From contig CAYYNT010000042.1 of the NCBI GenBank assembly GCA_964473155.1, forward strand, positions 1 to 39,505: a stretch of DNA of 39,505 nt, written 5' to 3'. Below are positions 18,866 to 27,704 of the stretch, piece by piece (position 1 is the first letter of the stretch; each line of letters starts with the position of its first letter). The translations under genes and the position numbers were made by a program. A model generated the notes under the pieces. The model was given only the letters and a program-made list of their open reading frames with translations. It was not told the origin of the DNA and did no database searches. Source of the stretch: JAJFUG01 sp964473155. GTDB lineage: Bacteria > Gemmatimonadota > Glassbacteria > GWA2-58-10.

Positions 18866-19660
18866 ATGAATATCCTTATGCTCAAGTCTATCGTTTCAGC
18901 CGCCATTCTGGCTCCGGCAATTCTGGCGGCAGCATCCGCCGATTCCGGCAGAGCCGTGCGCCTGACAGTCGTGTTCAACAATGAGGTGGCCGACAGCACG
19001 CTGGCCAGCAGTTGGGGTTTTGCCTGCCTGATCCGGGGTTACGGCAAGACCATACTGTTCGACACCGGAGGAAACGGAGACACTCTGCTGATGAACATGC
19101 GCAGTATGGGGCTCGATCCGCGCTCCGTGCAGATTGTAGCTCTGTCGCACGAGCACGAAGACCATACGGACGGGCTGCCGGCGTTCCTGGAAGCCAACCC
19201 GCAAGTCGAGATTTTCATGCCCGGCGCTTTCCCGGACAAGATCAAAGACACGTCGGCCAAAGCCGCGAAAGTCAACCTGGTGCGCGGCCCGGTTGAAATC
19301 TGCGGGGGAGTGCGCAGCACCGGAGAGCTGGGAGACAAAACAATCGAGCAGGCGCTGTGCCTTCGCACCCCGCGCGGCCTGATCGTGCTGACCGGCTGCG
19401 CCCATCCGGGGGTGCAGAAGATTGTAGCCGCGGCCAAAGAGCAGACCGGCGAGGAAATCTATATGGTGGGCGGCGGGTTCCATCTGGGTGAGGCCGATCC
19501 GGCGGAAATCGAGCGGGTGGTGGCCGGCCTCAAGGCGCTGGGAGTGAAGAAAATCGCGCCGACCCATTGCACCGGGGACAAAGCCGTGGCGGCTTTACGC
19601 GCCGCCTGGGGCGATAGTATTGTCCGCCTGGACCTGGGGACGGACTTGATTGTCGAGTGA
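18866..19660 (+). CDS. Exported metallo-beta-lactamase-fold hydrolase (COG1237 type)
   Basis: A 264-aa protein with an N-terminal signal peptide (about residues 1-25, ending ILAAASA). The metal motif is SHEHEDHTDG, with His95, His97, Asp99 and His100. Further ligands are in LTGCAHPGV, GGGFHLGEA and APTHCTGDKA. The combination of FDTGGNGDTLLMNM, TGCAHPG and GGFHL is characteristic of the COG1237 branch, annotated as dihydropterin-ribofuranosylaminobenzene phosphate synthase-like in archaea. A periplasmic bacterial copy is unlikely to make that cofactor and may be a general phosphoesterase or lactonase. The ribosome site is weak. It diverges from ilvD across 230 bp. Confidence 0.88.
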   Translation: MNILMLKSIVSAAILAPAILAAASADSGRAVRLTVVFNNEVADSTLASSWGFACLIRGYGKTILFDTGGNGDTLLMNMRSMGLDPRSVQIVALSHEHEDHTDGLPAFLEANPQVEIFMPGAFPDKIKDTSAKAAKVNLVRGPVEICGGVRSTGELGDKTIEQALCLRTPRGLIVLTGCAHPGVQKIVAAAKEQTGEEIYMVGGGFHLGEADPAEIERVVAGLKALGVKKIAPTHCTGDKAVAALRAAWGDSIVRLDLGTDLIVE

Positions 19661-19701
19661 TGAATTTGAGCAAGTTCAAATCTGGTAGCGGATGAAGGCA
19701 A

Positions 19702-19733
19702 GCAAAGGGGCGCGGCGCGCCGTGCCCCTTTGC
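19702..19733. repeat. 32-bp near-perfect palindrome, type A, at a convergent junction
   Basis: The left arm GCAAAGGGGCGCGGCG pairs with the right arm with one mismatch and is followed by ACATTT. It lies between the MBL gene (+) and the amidohydrolase gene (-), both ending nearby. Same core as 10163-10184. The A/T-rich ends of the stem could make it a bidirectional terminator. Confidence 0.8.
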
Positions 19734-19777
19734 ACATTTCATAAAAGTTTCCGCTGATCCGCACTCCTGCACGCAGT

Positions 19778-21148
19778 TCATTTCCCGCCGTTTTTCTGCC
19801 TGTATTTCTCGCGGTACTTGGAATAGAGGCTCTTGTGACGGCTGCCCAGGCCGATGGCCCGACCCTGGAGGTACATCTTCTCAACCGGCGTCCCTATCTC
19901 CAGCGGGTCGCCGTCGGTCACGATCAGGCTGGCATCCTTGCCAGGCTCGAGGGAGCCGAGACGCTCCGCCACCCCCATGATCTGCGCCGGGTAGAGAGTC
20001 ACGGCCTTGAGCGCCTCCTCGCGCGGAAGGCCATAGGCCGCGGCCATGGCCGCATGATAGGGCAGGTTGCGCTCGTTGCCGTAACCACCATCGTTACCCG
20101 CGATACAGAACCGCACTCCGGCGCGGCGCAGGTTTTCCGGCGCGGTCAGCGGCGCGTCGTAGGCCGCGTCACGACGAGAGGGCAGGCGCAGGACCGGCTC
20201 GAATATCACCGGTATGTCATGCGCCTTGAGCAGGTCAACAGCCAACGGGGCTTCCTCGCCGCCTAACAGGACCATTTTCAGATTGAGACGGCCGGCCCAC
20301 TCGACCGCGGCCTGTATCTGCGCCAAGCTGTTCGCCCGCACCCAGACCGGCAGCTCGCCGGACAGCACCGGCAGCAAGGCCTCCCAGCGCAGGTCCGTGG
20401 CGTGGAACGGCGCTCCTGCTTTGCCGGCGGCCTCGCGGGCTGTCTTATATGCTCCGGCCTCACGGAATGCTTCCTCCAGAGCGCGCAACTGTTCATCGAG
20501 CGCGGCCTGCCTCTTCTGCAGTTCCTTCTTGTCCGCAAGGGCGGACAATCCCCCCATGTAAGGCCACTCTACCAGAAGGCAGAGCGGGGCCTTGACTGTC
20601 ATGTCCTCCCAGGTCCAGCCGTCCAACTGAATCAGCGCGCCCTGGCCGGGGATAAGCCCGCCCTCGGGCAGGCAGGCTGCGAGTCCGACCCCGTTGGCCC
20701 GCGTGACCGGAAAGCGTTCGGAGTCCGGGTTGATCGCACGCTCGGCCCGCACATTGGGATTGATCCGGCCGATCTCCTGCGCGTCGACGGTCGGTGTTAC
20801 GGCTCCGATTTCCACCAGTCCGAGATTGGAGACCGCCTGGATCAGGACGGGCCAGACGTGTTTGCCCGAGATGTCGACACGGACGGCATCCTGCGGAATC
20901 GCCACGTCGCGGCCCAGGGCCACGATCCTGCCCTTGTCGAGCAGGATTGTCCCGTTCTGAATCTCCGGACCTGTCACCGGGTGCAGGACGCCGCCCACCA
21001 GGGCGACAGGCCCGCTCTGCGGCGGAGCGGGTATCTGCTCCGAAGCCGCGGCGGCCGAGAAGAAAAGAAAGATGCAGGCAAAAACTGAGAGCGTGACTCT
21101 GGTCATCGATCCGGCTCGTGGAAAGCGGTCAAGTTTGGCGCGGGTCAT
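19778..21148 (-). CDS. Exported amidohydrolase-like protein, probable pseudoenzyme
   Basis: A 456-aa protein of the amidohydrolase (imidazolonepropionase/prolidase-like) fold. A hydrophobic signal (VTLSVFACIFLFFSAAAA) follows Met15; the upstream start at 21148 is kept because its ATG overlaps the stop of the preceding gene (ATGA) and has GGGGGTG before it. The flanking beta-sandwich strands are clear at both ends (GTILLDKGRIVALG; LGSLEPGKDASLIVTDGDPLE). The metal motif HxH is replaced by LIQAVSNLG (residues 102-110), and the later HAH-like site reads VWVRANSLAQI. Metal binding is therefore probably lost, suggesting a partner or regulatory subunit for the upstream amidohydrolase. Confidence 0.85.
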   Translation of the reverse strand: MTRAKLDRFPRAGSMTRVTLSVFACIFLFFSAAAASEQIPAPPQSGPVALVGGVLHPVTGPEIQNGTILLDKGRIVALGRDVAIPQDAVRVDISGKHVWPVLIQAVSNLGLVEIGAVTPTVDAQEIGRINPNVRAERAINPDSERFPVTRANGVGLAACLPEGGLIPGQGALIQLDGWTWEDMTVKAPLCLLVEWPYMGGLSALADKKELQKRQAALDEQLRALEEAFREAGAYKTAREAAGKAGAPFHATDLRWEALLPVLSGELPVWVRANSLAQIQAAVEWAGRLNLKMVLLGGEEAPLAVDLLKAHDIPVIFEPVLRLPSRRDAAYDAPLTAPENLRRAGVRFCIAGNDGGYGNERNLPYHAAMAAAYGLPREEALKAVTLYPAQIMGVAERLGSLEPGKDASLIVTDGDPLEIGTPVEKMYLQGRAIGLGSRHKSLYSKYREKYRQKNGGK

Positions 21149-24126
21149 TTATCACCCCCGGCGCGAAGGATTTTCTGGACCAGCGCGGCGCGCTGGGATT
21201 CGGCGATGCGGCGCAGCTCGAGGTCTTCCTCGCGGTCGAAATAGCGCCTCCCGTCCAGCCAGGTCTGCTCACAGCGCGACCAGACCGAGAGCGGACTTCC
21301 GCTCCAGATCACGAAATCGGCGTCCTTGCCCGGCTCAAGGCTGCCCACGCGGGAGGCCACGCCGAGCTGGATCGCCGGATTGAGCGTGACAAACTTGAGC
21401 GCCTCCTCGGGGGGGACTCCGCCGTATTTGACCGCCTTGGCCGCGTCCAGGTTGAGCCGCCGCCCGAGTTCGTCGTTGTCGGAGTTGAAACTGACCGTGA
21501 GTCCCTGTTCGCGCATTAGAGCGCCGTTGTATGGGATGGCGTCGTAAACCTCGAACTTGTAAGCCCACCAGTCGCTGAAAGTGGTGGGGAAGGCGCCGTG
21601 GCGGGACAGCTCATCGGCCACCTTGTAACCCTCCAGCACGTGGATGAACAGCCCGACCCGGAAACCCTCGCGCTCGGCCACCCTCATCATGGCCAGAATC
21701 TCATCCTGACGGTAGGAGTGGCACTGCACCTGACGTTTGCCGTCCAGGACTTCCAGCAGCGGCTCCTGCCGCAGGTCGCGGCGTGGTGGAACCAGATCGG
21801 GCTGCTTTTTGCGCTGTTCTTCGTAAATTTTCCAGCGGCTGCGGTAGTCCCTGGCTGCCCGGAAAGCGTCAGCCATGAACTGCTCCACCCCCATGCGCGA
21901 GCGCGGGTAGCGCCGGGCGTACTGGTCGGGCAGGTAGTTCTGCTTGACATTCTCGCCCAGGGCGAACTTGATCGCCTGCTGCTGGCCGTCGAATATCATC
22001 CGCTCCGGGGTCTCGCCCCAGCGCAGCTTCACCAGCGCGGTCTGCCCGCCGATGGGGTTAGCTGAGCCGTGGATCAGCATGGCCATGGTCGTGCCGCCGG
22101 CGAGCTGACGGTAGATGTTTATGTCGTCCGGGTCGATCACGTCCTCGATCCGCACCTCGCTGACCAGGGCGTGGGTGCCCTCGTTCACTCCTCCGGCGAT
22201 TGCCAGGTGTGAGTGCGCGTCGATAATACCGGGCGTCACGTGCCGCCCGGTGGCGTCGATAACCACCGCTCCGGCCGGAGCGGACAGACCCTTGCCGGTC
22301 CTGACTATTCTGCCGCCGCGCACCAGCAGGTCCGCGCCTTCGAGGATGCCCTCGGGGCCGCAGGTCCAGATCACGGCGTTTTTCACCAGAAGGTCCGCCG
22401 GCTGGGCGGGCAACGCGGCCCGGCCGAATGAGCCATCCGGGAAGACCGCGCCGAAAAGCGCCGGTTCAGATGGTTTGTCCTTGAGGCTGTCCGGTTTCTG
22501 CTCGGCCGGTCCTGTGCGCCGCGCGCTCCAGGAGAACTCCCTGCCATCGCCCCAGGCTCCCGTACCCTGGATGCTTTCGGCCTCGACAAGCCCGGAAAGA
22601 CGGGCCACGCCGGGAAGTCCCAGGGAATCGGTGGGGAACGCCAGACTGAGCAGGCGCTTGTCCAGTGACGCCTTCAGCGCCTTGACCGTCCGCCCGCCCG
22701 CTTCGGCCTTTGCGGCAAGCTTCTGCGGCTCGCCGCCTATCTCGATCACGCCGCTGGCTCCGTCTTCCATGCTGACTGTCCACCTGCCGCGCGGGTCGAT
22801 GACCGTCTCCTCCACGATTTCGAACTTCTCGCCCGCGACCCAGGTTTCCAGGATTTTCCCCTTCTCGAACAGGTCGCCATCCGCCAGGACAAAACTGGCT
22901 ATGCAGCCCTTGTCCAGACGGCCGAGGGTGCCGGTCAGGCCGAGACGTTCGGCCGGGAGGCTGGTCAATGCGGCCAGTGCGGTATTGCGGTCCAATCCGC
23001 GCTTGACCGCCAGGCGCAGCTTTTCCAGGAACTGTTCTGGTTTTTCCAGCCCGCGGGCGGTCAGGGCGAATTTAGCTCCGGCGCGCGCCAGGCGGGACGG
23101 ATTTTCCGGGGCCGCGTCCCAGCGTTTGAGGTCGCGCAGGCTGAGTTCAAGCTCACGCTCGCGCCGGGAGACATCCGGGGCCTCCGGGAAATTGAGCGGC
23201 AGGATCAGCAGCATGCCGCTGGCCGCCACCTCGGCGGCGCGGCGGTGCTCCGTGCCGGAGCCGACCGCCCATCCACCCAGGCCGAATTCACGGCATATTC
23301 TGGCGGCGCGAAGGATATCCAGCTCATCGGAGCATTCGAACACGAGCGGTGTTTTGCCTGAAGCCGCAGTCTCCAGCGCGGCCAGCGACAAATCTGTCTC
23401 CGGGGCGGACTGCCCTTTCGGGCTGCGGGTGTACGCGGCGCGCGCGGAGGAATACCAGCGGGCATCCAGAAGGCTCTGACGGATCAGGGCTATCGAGCCC
23501 ATCAGCGAGGCCGGATAGGTCTCCGGACCGTACCCGGCGGCGAGCGTCCCCTTGCTGAACGAGACCGACTGGGCCATGTCGGTCAGAAGGACGGCCTTGT
23601 CCGCTCCCTTGCCGTTAAGGAGCACCAGCGTTCCGCTGCCCCGGAAAATGCCCTCGGGCGGGAAACTGAGCGCCGCGGTGAATCCGGACCGGCGGAACGA
23701 ACCGGCAATGGAACTGTCCGGGTTGAACAGCGCGGCGGAGCGAAGCTGTGGGCGCACAGCCGGGTTCCAGCTCCGGCTCCCCACGGAGGCGGCCCTGTCC
23801 GCAGCTTCTTTGGTCACACCGTAGCTGCTGTACAGGTCGATGAAGCCTGGATAGACTGTCTTGCCGCTCATGTCCCGCACCACGGCATCCGGCGGGATGA
23901 CCACAGCGGCCCCGGCCGCCTCGATCCGGCCGTCACGCACCACCAGTGCCGCTCTCTCGATCACCACTCCGGGGGCCTGGACCAGCTTTATCCCGGTCAG
24001 GGCGGTCACGCGGGGCGTGCTCTCGTGCAGGCCGATCACCGGAGCGGTGCTTTCGGACCGGGCCGGGCTGACCGCGCCGGGCCAGAGGAAGAGGGCAAGA
24101 ACGATCAAACCTGTTTTCATGCGCAT
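21145..24126 (-). CDS. Exported double-domain amidohydrolase
   Basis: A 993-aa fusion of two amidohydrolase-like halves behind a signal peptide (MRMKTGLIVLALFLWPGAVS). The start follows GGAGAAGG. The N-terminal half has the frame of the fold (GRIEAAGAAVVIPPDAVVRD; LGRLDKGCIASFVLADGD), but the HxH place reads YPGFIDLYSSYGV, so it is likely inactive. The C-terminal half keeps the ligands: IIDAHSHLAIAGG near residue 635, QCHSYRQDE, LFIHVLEGYK and SFNSDNDELGR. It should be a periplasmic metal-dependent hydrolase of amide or cyclic-amide bonds; the substrate is unknown. Its stop overlaps the next gene's start by 4 bp, so the two are translationally coupled. Confidence 0.9.
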   Translation of the reverse strand: MRMKTGLIVLALFLWPGAVSPARSESTAPVIGLHESTPRVTALTGIKLVQAPGVVIERAALVVRDGRIEAAGAAVVIPPDAVVRDMSGKTVYPGFIDLYSSYGVTKEAADRAASVGSRSWNPAVRPQLRSAALFNPDSSIAGSFRRSGFTAALSFPPEGIFRGSGTLVLLNGKGADKAVLLTDMAQSVSFSKGTLAAGYGPETYPASLMGSIALIRQSLLDARWYSSARAAYTRSPKGQSAPETDLSLAALETAASGKTPLVFECSDELDILRAARICREFGLGGWAVGSGTEHRRAAEVAASGMLLILPLNFPEAPDVSRRERELELSLRDLKRWDAAPENPSRLARAGAKFALTARGLEKPEQFLEKLRLAVKRGLDRNTALAALTSLPAERLGLTGTLGRLDKGCIASFVLADGDLFEKGKILETWVAGEKFEIVEETVIDPRGRWTVSMEDGASGVIEIGGEPQKLAAKAEAGGRTVKALKASLDKRLLSLAFPTDSLGLPGVARLSGLVEAESIQGTGAWGDGREFSWSARRTGPAEQKPDSLKDKPSEPALFGAVFPDGSFGRAALPAQPADLLVKNAVIWTCGPEGILEGADLLVRGGRIVRTGKGLSAPAGAVVIDATGRHVTPGIIDAHSHLAIAGGVNEGTHALVSEVRIEDVIDPDDINIYRQLAGGTTMAMLIHGSANPIGGQTALVKLRWGETPERMIFDGQQQAIKFALGENVKQNYLPDQYARRYPRSRMGVEQFMADAFRAARDYRSRWKIYEEQRKKQPDLVPPRRDLRQEPLLEVLDGKRQVQCHSYRQDEILAMMRVAEREGFRVGLFIHVLEGYKVADELSRHGAFPTTFSDWWAYKFEVYDAIPYNGALMREQGLTVSFNSDNDELGRRLNLDAAKAVKYGGVPPEEALKFVTLNPAIQLGVASRVGSLEPGKDADFVIWSGSPLSVWSRCEQTWLDGRRYFDREEDLELRRIAESQRAALVQKILRAGGDK

Positions 24127-24330
24127 AAGGCCTTCTCCTCAAAGAAAGCGAGTTTTTGTTGCGTTGCTGATTCCGGCGATGAATGAGAAATGATAGGGAC
24201 ACCGCCCCGGCCGGTCAATGGATTTTCTTGCGGCCCAAAATCATCTGGACTCAACTTGACTGCATCTGCCTGAGGAATTAACCTTCATTATGTCAAAAAA
24301 ATCCGAACTGTGGGAGAAACGAAGTTAAAG

Positions 24331-25266
24331 ATGAGCCACGATCATTCACATGGGCAAAAGACAGCTCCCGGCGCGCCTGCGTCCAACGGCGGCGAAAAGT
24401 CCTTGAGGCGCTTGTGGTGGGCGCTGGGAATCAATTTTGTTTTCCTGCTGGTGGAGGTTGCGGGCGGCATCCTGTCAGGCAGCCTGGCCCTTCTGGCGGA
24501 CGCCGGGCACATGCTGACCGATGTCGCGGCCCTGGCCCTGGCGATAGCCGCCGCACACCTGGCGCGCCGTCCGGCCACGCCGCAGCGCACGTTTGGAATG
24601 CTGCGGGCCGAGGTGATCGGAGCATTCATTAACGGCGCATCTCTGGTGGTGATTGTGGGCGTGATATTCTGGAGCGCCTGGGGACGGCTGTCTGACCCTC
24701 AGCCGGTGGACGGCCCATTGATGCTCTGGGTGGCGGCGGCCGGGCTGGCCGCCAACCTGGCCAGCGCCTGGGTGCTGCTGGGAAGCCGGAAAGAGAACCT
24801 GAACATCGAGGGGGCTTTCCTGCACATGGCCGGAGATGCTCTGGGTTCGGTGGGCGCGATAGTGGCCGGAGCGGTGATCCTGACCACCGGCTGGAATCCG
24901 GTTGACCCGCTGGTCAGCGTAATCATTGGATTGATTATCCTCTGGAGCAGCATCGGCCTTCTGCGGCGCTCAATCGATATAATCCTGAACGCCACGCCGG
25001 AGAACATCGATTATCACGAGGTCCGGGCGGCTCTGCTCGGGATTGAGCATTTCAATGAGATACACGACCTTCACATCTGGACAGTCTCCAGCGGTCTTCC
25101 GGTTTTAAGCGCGCATATCCGTCTGGTCCCCGGCTGCGGAGATACCCACCACTGGCAGCATTGCCTTCGCGAAGCCCAGGACATGCTGCGCGACCGTTTC
25201 GGCATTGTGCACACTACGCTCCAGCTCGAACCATCGGATTATGAAACTGATAACCGCACCATTTGA
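24331..25266 (+). CDS. Cation diffusion facilitator (CzcD/ZitB type)
   Basis: A 311-aa inner-membrane metal/proton antiporter exporting Zn2+ and related ions. A His-rich N-terminus (MSHDHSHG) is followed by six membrane segments. The transport site is of the H-D/H-D type: His60 and Asp64 in ADAGHMLTD (TM2), and His165 and Asp169 in HMAGDALGS (TM5), typical of zinc-selective members. The C-terminal cytoplasmic domain has IHDLHIWTVSSG. The ATG at 24331 is preferred over an in-frame GTG at 24310. No metal regulator is next to it; a histidine kinase begins 75 bp downstream. Confidence 0.93.
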   Translation: MSHDHSHGQKTAPGAPASNGGEKSLRRLWWALGINFVFLLVEVAGGILSGSLALLADAGHMLTDVAALALAIAAAHLARRPATPQRTFGMLRAEVIGAFINGASLVVIVGVIFWSAWGRLSDPQPVDGPLMLWVAAAGLAANLASAWVLLGSRKENLNIEGAFLHMAGDALGSVGAIVAGAVILTTGWNPVDPLVSVIIGLIILWSSIGLLRRSIDIILNATPENIDYHEVRAALLGIEHFNEIHDLHIWTVSSGLPVLSAHIRLVPGCGDTHHWQHCLREAQDMLRDRFGIVHTTLQLEPSDYETDNRTI

Positions 25267-25341
25267 AAGCAGTCCGGACTGATTGCTTGCCGATACCGGC
25301 AGTGAGTCTTATTATTCCGGTGAGTATCATTCCATCCGCAG

Positions 25342-26802
25342 GTGTTTTCTGTCACGGGGAGGTTCAGCCTGTTCCAGAGTTTCCGTCTGCGCAGCCGGCT
25401 GATTGCGGCTTATGTCGCCTTTGTCGTGCCGGTGCTGGCGTTGAGCGGTTTGTTCTATTACGAAACCGCCCGCCGCAGCCTGGACCGCGAACTGGGCAAG
25501 GGGCTTGCCGCGGTGGCCGGTACAGTCGCCACGCGATTTGATCCAGAGCTGCTCTCCAGTTTCAGGCCCGGGGATGAGGAGTTCCGCTCCTGGCAGAGTT
25601 ACCGCATTCAGCTCGAGAAGATGCGCCAGGCGGCGGGAATGCGGCGGCTGTTCGTTTTCGACCTTCAGCGCCGGAGCCTTCTGGACACCGAATCCGGTTT
25701 CCCTATCGGCACACCCTACGCCAGGCTGGAATATCAGCGCCCCGAGGTGGAGGCCGCGCTGGAAGGCCATCCCTCGGCCAGCGTTCTGTTCAGAGGGGAT
25801 GACGGCCAGTGGTACAAGAGCGGATTCGCGGCGGTTCCAGGCAGCGGAGGGGTGGCTGTGGCGGTAGTGGCGGCGGATGCCGGAGCGGATTACCTGGAAC
25901 TGGTGGCGGGTCTGCGCCGCTGGGTTTTTCTGTTTGTCATGCTGGGCGCGGTTTTCAGCGTGGCGGCCGGTTTTATGCTTGCCAGGGGCGTCAGCCGTCC
26001 CGTTCAGCATCTGGTTGAGGCCGCCGAACGGATCGGCCAGGGGCGGCTGGACCGGGCGGTGGAGGTGGAGGCCCGCGCTCCGCACGAGATAGTCGCGCTG
26101 GCCGCGGCGTTCAACCGGATGCGTCAGGGACTTAACGAGCGTGAGGAGAACCAGCGCCTGATGGTGGCCTCGGTGGCGCATGAGATACGCAATCCCCTGG
26201 GCGGCATCGGGATGTTTGCGGCCCTGGCGCGCGATGAGGCCGGAACGGGCGAGGCTCGCGGATATATCGAGCGCGTGGTGTCGGAGGTCGGCAACCTCAA
26301 GCTGATTATCAACAATTTTCTGGAATATGCGCGCCCATCGAAACCGGAGCGCGAGGTCCTGGTCCTGGAAAACATCGTGCGGGAGACCCTGGACCTGGTC
26401 CGTCCGCTCACGGATGAACGCGGAGCGCGCCTGGAACTGGCTTTCGATCCGCGTGCTCGTAGTGTGCTGGCGGACCGCGGCCAGCTTGCCCGTGTATTCC
26501 TCAATCTTCTGACCAATGCCCTGCAGGCCCTGCCGAATGACGGCGGGGGAACGGTACGGGTGATTTCAAAGCCAGGCCTGCCGGGTGAAACAGTGATAGA
26601 GGTGACCGACAACGGGATCGGAATGGAAAGCGCCACGCTGGAAAAGATATTTCATCCATTTTTCACCACACGGGACAGCGGCCTGGGACTGGGGCTGCCA
26701 ATCGTGAAAAAGACCTTGGAGGAAAACGGAGGTTCGATACAGGTGGAAAGCGCGCCCGGACATGGCAGCACTTTTCGCCTGACCCTTCCCGCCGCGCCTT
26801 AA
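25342..26802 (+). CDS. Membrane sensor histidine kinase (HAMP-HisKA-HATPase)
   Basis: A 486-aa two-component sensor. TM1 spans about residues 20-41, an extracytoplasmic sensor region runs to ~190, and TM2 is WVFLFVMLGAVFSVAAGFML. A HAMP linker follows (SRPVQHLVEAAERIGQGRLD). The phospho-accepting His280 is in VAHEIRNPLGG. The ATPase boxes are LLTNALQALP (N), VTDNGIGM (G1), FHPFFTTRDSGLGLGLPIV (F/G2) and GHGSTFRLTLP. No response regulator lies nearby, so it is an orphan here. The start is GTG at 25342 with a poor ribosome site. No ATG occurs before TM1, but a CTG at 25378 behind GGGGAGG is an alternative. Confidence 0.92.
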   Translation: MFSVTGRFSLFQSFRLRSRLIAAYVAFVVPVLALSGLFYYETARRSLDRELGKGLAAVAGTVATRFDPELLSSFRPGDEEFRSWQSYRIQLEKMRQAAGMRRLFVFDLQRRSLLDTESGFPIGTPYARLEYQRPEVEAALEGHPSASVLFRGDDGQWYKSGFAAVPGSGGVAVAVVAADAGADYLELVAGLRRWVFLFVMLGAVFSVAAGFMLARGVSRPVQHLVEAAERIGQGRLDRAVEVEARAPHEIVALAAAFNRMRQGLNEREENQRLMVASVAHEIRNPLGGIGMFAALARDEAGTGEARGYIERVVSEVGNLKLIINNFLEYARPSKPEREVLVLENIVRETLDLVRPLTDERGARLELAFDPRARSVLADRGQLARVFLNLLTNALQALPNDGGGTVRVISKPGLPGETVIEVTDNGIGMESATLEKIFHPFFTTRDSGLGLGLPIVKKTLEENGGSIQVESAPGHGSTFRLTLPAAP

Positions 26803-26854
26803 AAGCGTGCGACGCGGCTGATGCTTAAACCGTTGAACCCGCGGGAAACAGCGG

Positions 26855-27547
26855 ATGATACCATTTAAGGACGATGTGCCCACGAAGTCCAGGCCGGTTG
26901 TGACGGTGCTGTTTATCGTCCTCAACTGCCTGATGTTTGTTTTCCAGCTATCCCTTCCCGATGGCGCCTCCGACCCGTTCGTTCGCGCGTTCGGTCTGGT
27001 GCCTCTGCGTCTCAGCGCCAGTCTGACCGGAAGTGCAGACTTTACGGGAATTAATCCCTTTCTTACCATATTCAGCTCGATGTTCATGCACGGCGGGTGG
27101 CTGCACCTGGGCGGGAACATGCTCTACCTCTGGATTTTCGGGAACAATGTCGAGGATTCGATGGGCCGGTTCCGTTTCGTGGTGTTTTACCTTCTGAGCG
27201 GAATCGCCGCGGCGGCCACGCAGGTTCTGGCCGACCCGCATTCCACGGTCCCGATGATCGGGGCGAGCGGGGCGGTGGCCGGAGTGCTGGGGGCCTATAT
27301 GATCCTGCACCCGTTCGCCAGGGTTTACACCCTGATAATAATAATTTTTTTCATCCGGGTTGTGCCGCTACCCGCGATTTTTGTCCTGGGAGTCTGGTTC
27401 CTGTTGCAGATTCTGAACGGCCTTGGAGCGCCGGCTCACGCGGGAGTGGCCTGGTATGCGCATATCGGCGGGTTTGTCGCCGGCCTGATTCTGATACGCT
27501 GGTTCCAGAAACACCGGCGCTATACTCCCGATTATTCCTGGGAGTGA
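26855..27547 (+). CDS. Rhomboid family intramembrane serine protease
   Basis: A 230-aa membrane protease that cleaves substrates within or near transmembrane segments. Six or more hydrophobic segments are present. The catalytic dyad is Ser138 in GASGAVAGVLGAY and His203 in AHIGGFVAG. The oxyanion and loop-1 motif HGGWLHLGGNMLYLWIFGNN is well conserved. The N-terminus MIPFKDDVPTKSRPVVT is typical of bacterial members of this group. The ribosome site is weak. It starts 52 bp after the kinase and may be in the same unit. Confidence 0.95.
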   Translation: MIPFKDDVPTKSRPVVTVLFIVLNCLMFVFQLSLPDGASDPFVRAFGLVPLRLSASLTGSADFTGINPFLTIFSSMFMHGGWLHLGGNMLYLWIFGNNVEDSMGRFRFVVFYLLSGIAAAATQVLADPHSTVPMIGASGAVAGVLGAYMILHPFARVYTLIIIIFFIRVVPLPAIFVLGVWFLLQILNGLGAPAHAGVAWYAHIGGFVAGLILIRWFQKHRRYTPDYSWE

Positions 27548-27556
27548 ACCGCCCCG

Positions 27557-27585
27557 TTGACCGGGCGTGGCAAATGCGGTATTCT
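27557..27585 (+). promoter_or_regulatory. Candidate sigma70-type promoter for the epimerase gene
   Basis: TTGACC and TATTCT are separated by 17 bases, just after the rhomboid stop and about 120 bp before the epimerase ATG. It is a visual match only. Confidence 0.35.
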
Positions 27586-27704
27586 GATAAGCGCAATGGT
27601 TGTATAAAAGTGGTCCGGTATCGGACTCCATGCTGAGACATCATGCAATGAAAATACACAATCAGAAAATTTGTCTGGCAACCTGATACATTCCGGAGAA
27701 AAGC

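Noticed and set aside
22115..23479. A 454-codon plus-strand frame opposite the double amidohydrolase
   Set aside because: Ser/Arg/Pro-rich antisense translation without motifs; the minus-strand gene explains the region.
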